Positions 34,731-37,887 of a DNA stretch of 37,887 nucleotides are shown piece after piece. This stretch comes from Methylobacterium marchantiae (GTDB lineage Bacteria; Pseudomonadota; Alphaproteobacteria; Rhizobiales; Beijerinckiaceae). Each line of letters begins with the position of its first letter. Within the stretch, counting starts at the first letter, position 1. Both the position numbers and the translations under genes were made by a program. The notes under the pieces are model-generated. The model did not search any database. It was not told where the DNA came from and saw nothing but the letters and a program-made list of their open reading frames with translations. The stretch is taken from NCBI RefSeq assembly GCF_022179405.1, contig NZ_BPQT01000064.1:1-37887 (forward strand). The letters are read 5' to 3'.

Positions 34731-35294
34731 TTACTCGCGGTCGTCGCCGGCTTCGGCGAGGGCTGCACCGACTTCCAGGCCGAGGTCGTCGAGGTTGAAC
34801 GCCTCGCGCTCGGTGGTCGATTCGCCGCGGGCCTGACGCTCGGCCTCCTCGGGGCTGCGTGCGACGTTGACGGTGACGGTCACCTCGACCTCGGGGTGCA
34901 GGACCACCGGAACGGTGTGCAGGCCGAGGGTCTTGATCGGCTGGTTGAGGGCGAACTGATCGCGGCCGACGGTGAAGCCCTCGGCGGTGACGACTTCGGC
35001 GAGATCGCGTGTGGAGACCGAACCGTAGAGCACGCCGGTCTCGCCCGACTGGCGGATCAGCACGAAGCTCTTGCCCTCGAGGGTCTCGGCGACGGACTGG
35101 GCCTCGGACTTCTTCTCGAGGTTGCGGGCTTCGAGCTGAGCGCGCTGGGTCTCGAAGTGCTTCTTGTTGCCGGCGGTGGCGCGCAGGGCCTTGCCGCGGG
35201 CGAGGAGGAAGTTGCGGGCGTAGCCCGGCTTTACGTTCACGGTCTCGCCCATCTGGCCGAGCTTGGCGACGCGCTCGAGGAGGATCACTTCCAT
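34731..35294 (-). CDS. rplI: 50S ribosomal protein L9
   Basis: 187 residues, longer than the 150 of E. coli because of an acidic, low-complexity C-terminal tail ([17 protein letters not shown]), as is common in alphaproteobacteria. The N-terminal signature is clear: [31 protein letters not shown] with the conserved GYARNFLLP-type loop, followed by the long helix and the C-terminal rRNA-binding domain ([16 protein letters not shown]). L9 binds 23S rRNA near the L1 stalk and helps keep the reading frame. The gene is the last of the ribosomal cluster and is followed by an intrinsic terminator. Confidence 0.97.
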   Translation of the reverse strand: MEVILLERVAKLGQMGETVNVKPGYARNFLLARGKALRATAGNKKHFETQRAQLEARNLEKKSEAQSVAETLEGKSFVLIRQSGETGVLYGSVSTRDLAEVVTAEGFTVGRDQFALNQPIKTLGLHTVPVVLHPEVEVTVTVNVARSPEEAERQARGESTTEREAFNLDDLGLEVGAALAEAGDDRE

Positions 35295-35363
35295 GGTCTT
35301 GGTCCTTGTCGGGTTGGTTCGGGTGATAAGGAAAGTCCTGTCCGCGCGATGCGGGGACGGGGC

Positions 35364-36386
35364 TCAGGTTCGTCCGGCGTCCTCCTTGGGACGGCGCCGG
35401 TTGAAGGCGGTGTCGGCGAGGCCGAACAGCGTCAGGGCCAGCAGGGCGACGCCCTGCGTGAAGAACAGGATCAGGTAGAGCCCGAACAGCAGGGCAAGAC
35501 GCCCTGGCCGGCCGCGGCTGCGGTCGTGGAAGGCGGCGAGCCCCTGCATGGCGAAGGCCGCCGTCAGCGCGCCGATCAGCGCGATGCCGAGGACGCCCGG
35601 ATAGCCGGGCACCAGGGCGAGGAGGAAGGCCGCGCCCAGGATGGCCAGGACGGAGCGCGGCATCACCGTCGAGGGGATGTCGGGCCAAGGCCTGGGCAGG
35701 CGGCCTGAGATGCGCACGATCCGCGCGGCCGCCCAGAGATAGAAGGTGAGCAGTACGGCGAGGCCCTGCGTCGCCAATCCCGGCGCGATCGTCGCCAGGG
35801 CATCGGCCACAGCGTTCTGCTGGTCGGTACCGGTCTCGGCGGGTGTGCTCGGTTGATTGGCTGCGCCCTCGCCGGGCTCGCCCTTATTCGAGGGTGTCTC
35901 CGCCGGTGTCGCGGCGGGAGGCGTCGCGCGCGCCTGACCCTGCGTCTTCACCAGAGTCCGGGTCATGCCGCGGAGCTGGTTCTGGAAGGTGTCGAAGTTT
36001 GGCGAGGCGATGACCGCGATGGCGACGAAGGCGAGCCCGGCCGTACCGGCGGTCCAGGCGAGCAGTCGCCCGGTCGGGTACCATTCCATGGTGCCGTCGG
36101 CGTTCGGGCGTCCGAGCAGCGCGAGATAGGCGAGCCACCAGGCCGGCAGGGCCAGATAGGCGAGGAAGCCGAGGCCGAGGAAGGGCTGCAGGAAGGAGAG
36201 CGCTATGGCGCCCGTGACGGCGGCGACGAGCGCGGCCTTGTGGCTCCAGCCGAGGCCCACGATCAGGATCGGGAGCGGGGCGAGCAGATAGAGGACGATC
36301 GACAGCAGCGTGCCCTTCAGCAGGACGCCGAAGAGGAGTGCGGAGACGAGGCCCGCGCCGATGCCGATACCGAGAAACTGTGTCAT
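35364..36386 (-). CDS. DUF2232 multi-pass membrane protein
   Basis: 340 residues from the ATG at 36386; an upstream extension in the same frame crosses a gap of low coding quality. About eight hydrophobic segments are visible, for example FLGIGIGAGLVSALLFGVLL near the N-terminus, AALVAAVTGAIALSFLQPF, WTAGTAGLAFVAIAVIAS, TQGLAVLLTFYLWAAARI, LAILGAAFLLALVPGYPG and LALLFGLYLILFFTQG. A charged, proline-rich loop (about 178-215) interrupts them. The family is found almost always between rpsR and rplI in alphaproteobacteria, just as here, but its function is not known. The fold recalls energy-coupling or lipid-processing transporters; this is only a resemblance. Confidence 0.88.
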   Translation of the reverse strand: MTQFLGIGIGAGLVSALLFGVLLKGTLLSIVLYLLAPLPILIVGLGWSHKAALVAAVTGAIALSFLQPFLGLGFLAYLALPAWWLAYLALLGRPNADGTMEWYPTGRLLAWTAGTAGLAFVAIAVIASPNFDTFQNQLRGMTRTLVKTQGQARATPPAATPAETPSNKGEPGEGAANQPSTPAETGTDQQNAVADALATIAPGLATQGLAVLLTFYLWAAARIVRISGRLPRPWPDIPSTVMPRSVLAILGAAFLLALVPGYPGVLGIALIGALTAAFAMQGLAAFHDRSRGRPGRLALLFGLYLILFFTQGVALLALTLFGLADTAFNRRRPKEDAGRT

Positions 36387-36492
36387 CGATCCCGCTGTCC
36401 CGCTGTCCCGGAAAAAGGGCAGGGTTAGAGGCGTTTCATCTCGCCCCAACGACGTCCGGCAGCGGATCGGCTACCGGTACGAAAAGCTTTCA

Positions 36493-36572
36493 CCGCCTGA
36501 GGCGGCGCGAGCGCGACTGCACACTGCCGCTCAGGCGGCAGAGGTCCCGGCCCGGCAGAGCCGGGCCGGGAC
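36493..36572 (-). terminator. Hairpin cluster downstream of rpsR
   Basis: Three stem-loops follow the rpsR stop on the minus strand. First, a perfect 13-bp stem with a 3-base loop (36544-36556 with 36560-36572). Second, a 7-bp stem CTGCCGC/GCGGCAG (36524-36530, 36535-36541). Third, a 5-bp stem CCGCC/GGCGG (36493-36497, 36501-36505). Only weak T-rich sequence follows the last one. They could attenuate reading into the DUF2232 gene or protect the rpsF-rpsR message from decay. Confidence 0.5.
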
Positions 36573-36578
36573 AGCGGC

Positions 36579-36860
36579 TTACTTGATCACGTAGGGGAGG
36601 AAGCCGAGGAAGCGGGCGCGCTTGATCGCCTGGGCGAGTTCGCGCTGCTTCTTGGCCGACACCGCCGTGATGCGGGACGGAACGATCTTGCCGCGCTCGG
36701 AGACGTAGCGCGACAGGAGCTTGACGTCCTTGTAGTCGATCTTGGGCGCGTTCGCGCCCGAGAAGGGGCAGGTCTTGCGACGACGGAAGAACGGACGACG
36801 TCCGCCACCCGCACCGCCACCAGCGGCAGGAGCCGCACCAGGTCCAGCACCGAATGCCAT
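36579..36860 (-). CDS. rpsR: 30S ribosomal protein S18
   Basis: 93 residues. The conserved core is complete: RRKTCPF, then [19 protein letters not shown] and [23 protein letters not shown], ending in LGFLPYV. The N-terminus has a glycine-, alanine- and proline-rich extension of about 20 residues before the core, usual in this group. S18 pairs with S6 on the platform of the small subunit. The gene starts three bases after the rpsF stop, so the two are translationally linked, and is followed by a cluster of strong hairpins. Confidence 0.97.
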   Translation of the reverse strand: MAFGAGPGAAPAAGGGAGGGRRPFFRRRKTCPFSGANAPKIDYKDVKLLSRYVSERGKIVPSRITAVSAKKQRELAQAIKRARFLGFLPYVIK

Positions 36861-36863
36861 GGC

Positions 36864-37331
36864 TTAGTTCTCCCCGCCGAAGCTGCGCTCGGGACGGTCG
36901 CCGCGATCGCCGCGGTCACCACGATCCCGGTCGCCACCGAATCCACCACCACCGAAGCCTTCGTCGTCACGACGACGGCCGCGCTCGCGATCCTTGCGAT
37001 CGTCGCGGTCGCGCTTCTGCATCATCGCCGACGGCTCGGATTCGAGCTCTTCGACGCGGACGGTCATGAAACGCAGGACGTCCTCGGAGATCTGCATCTG
37101 GCGCTCCATCTCGGCGAGCGCCGCCGGGGGGGCGTCGACGTTGAGGAGCGTGAAATGCGCCTTGCGGTTCTTCTTGATGCGGTAGGCGAGGGACTTCACG
37201 CCCCACATCTCGATCTTCTCGACCTTGCCGCCATTGGCTTCGATGACGCCCTTGTAGGTCTCGACCATGGTCTCGACCTGCTGGGACGTCACGTCCTGGC
37301 GCGCCAGGAAGACGTGTTCGTAGAGAGGCAT
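36864..37331 (-). CDS. rpsF: 30S ribosomal protein S6
   Basis: 155 residues from the ATG at 37331, which has GAAGGG seven bases upstream; a longer in-frame start lies upstream, within the hairpin region, but lacks conserved sequence. The S6 fold covers about residues 1-100 ([46 protein letters not shown]). After it comes a 50-residue tail rich in Asp, Arg and Gly ([13 protein letters not shown]), longer than in E. coli and low in complexity. S6 binds 16S rRNA together with S18, encoded next. The start site lies in a stem-loop that may regulate translation of both genes. Confidence 0.97.
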   Translation of the reverse strand: MPLYEHVFLARQDVTSQQVETMVETYKGVIEANGGKVEKIEMWGVKSLAYRIKKNRKAHFTLLNVDAPPAALAEMERQMQISEDVLRFMTVRVEELESEPSAMMQKRDRDDRKDRERGRRRDDEGFGGGGFGGDRDRGDRGDRGDRPERSFGGEN

Positions 37332-37683
37332 AACGGGCCCTTCATAGCAAAAGGGGCCCGACGGCACGGATGTGCGGATGTCGATCGTCGGGCCGGTTCA
37401 ACGCGTTTCACCCGGCGCCAAGCCCTTCGAGCCGTTTGAAGGCCCGAGCGGTTGATCGAAGGCGGAGACACGGGACGATGGAGCGAACTCCGCATGCCGG
37501 ACAGGCCGGCACCGTCCGTTCAGCCCCCAGCCGGAGCGAACGCGAGGTGCGGCGCATAGACGAGTTCGGGCCCGATGGCAAGGATGGTCGCGGCCATGGC
37601 AGCGACATACTGACCACGGAATCCGATCCCTCCGTGATGATAGACGAGCCCCTTCGAAACGCACGAGACATCGAGAACCGCCG
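37332..37683. other. Divergent gap between rpsF and the xoxF-like gene
   Basis: 352 bases. It holds the leader hairpin of rpsF at its left end and the upstream region of the methanol dehydrogenase-like gene at its right. No protein-coding frame, RNA gene or clear promoter boxes could be recognised by eye. The control region of both transcripts must lie here. Confidence 0.5.
37334..37360 (-). promoter_or_regulatory. Stem-loop covering the rpsF ribosome binding site
   Basis: CGGGCCC (37334-37340) and GGGCCCG (37354-37360) form a perfect seven-base GC stem with a 13-base loop. On the rpsF message the Shine-Dalgarno GAAGGG runs into one arm, six bases from the AUG, so the stem would hide it. The S6-S18 pair is known in other bacteria to bind a structured rpsF leader and repress it; this may be the local counterpart. 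Confidence 0.5.
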
Positions 37684-37887
37684 ATGCGAAGCCGCTTCCG
37701 AGTCGCGGGCCTGCTGATCTGTCTCGTCGCGCACGGCCCGGCTTGCGCGGACGATCCCGTTCTTCAGACGGTCGATTACGCCAACACGCGCTATTCGAAG
37801 CTCGACCAGATCAACGCCAGCAACGTGAAGCAGCTGCAGGTTGCCTGGACGTTCTCGACGGGCGTCCTTCGCGGCCACGAGGGTTCT
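37684..37887 (+). CDS. xoxF: XoxF-like PQQ-dependent methanol dehydrogenase (3' end outside window)
   Basis: Sixty-eight codons are visible. A signal peptide ([22 protein letters not shown]) exports the enzyme to the periplasm. After it comes [19 protein letters not shown], then [18 protein letters not shown], which is nearly the N-terminal text I remember for the lanthanide-dependent methanol dehydrogenase XoxF of Methylobacterium. The part that would prove the lanthanide site (the extra aspartate next to the catalytic Asp) lies outside the window, so a related calcium enzyme or ethanol dehydrogenase is not excluded. It is divergent from rpsF. The signal peptide contains a cysteine, but there is no lipobox context. 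Confidence 0.85.
   Translation, partial: MRSRFRVAGLLICLVAHGPACADDPVLQTVDYANTRYSKLDQINASNVKQLQVAWTFSTGVLRGHEGS

Noticed and set aside
34605-35708. 367-codon plus-strand frame
   Set aside because: Antisense of rplI and part of the DUF2232 gene; it runs through the terminator hairpin and has no recognisable domain.

Overview
The window looks like a chromosomal stretch of a methylotrophic alphaproteobacterium, most likely Methylobacterium or a close relative. The evidence is the high GC content, the gene order rpsF-rpsR-DUF2232-rplI-dnaB-alr-radA with cvpA-purF nearby, and a truncated gene at the right edge that reads like a lanthanide-type methanol dehydrogenase (XoxF). The genus is an inference from remembered gene content, not a measured match.

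Left part (about 1-17.5 kb, all plus strand) is an accessory, defence-type island. It opens with the 3' end of a helicase whose body lies outside the window, followed by an AbiEi/AbiEii type IV toxin-antitoxin pair. Then come five genes whose ends overlap by 1-17 bases. They encode a 1715-residue DEAD-like helicase with a C-terminal MZB/DUF1998 zinc domain (DruE/MrfA-like), a RapA/SNF2-type helicase (DrmD-like), a 1470-residue Eco57I-type DNA methyltransferase (DrmMI/PglX-like), a small Rad50-like ATPase with one CxxC hook motif, and an HNH endonuclease. The set overlaps with DISARM, Druantia and BREX but matches none of them as I know them. It is the strongest candidate here for an undescribed anti-phage or anti-plasmid system: a methylase to mark self, two translocases, and an ATPase-nuclease pair as the likely effector. 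About 400 bases of AT-richer DNA without a convincing gene separate it from the chromosome.

Middle part (about 17.9-22.2 kb) holds an aldo/keto reductase divergent from a LysR regulator, a small cupin gene with an apparent in-frame TGA stop, a secreted sialidase-fold protein, and an NnrU-family membrane protein.

Right part (about 22.2-37.9 kb) is core genome: a YfgM-like membrane TPR protein with the ribosome-assembly GTPase Der, a YbdK-type carboxylate-amine ligase, a DHFR-like protein, an SDR directly behind purF, cvpA, a YhhQ queuosine-precursor transporter on the opposite strand, radA, alr, dnaB, and the ribosomal cluster rpsF-rpsR-DUF2232-rplI. The ribosomal cluster ends in a clear intrinsic terminator, and the rpsF start site lies beside a hairpin that could control its translation. 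Two copies of a nested palindromic repeat of about 112 bases and one perfect 15-bp hairpin sit in intergenic gaps. No tRNA, rRNA, CRISPR array or transposase was seen.
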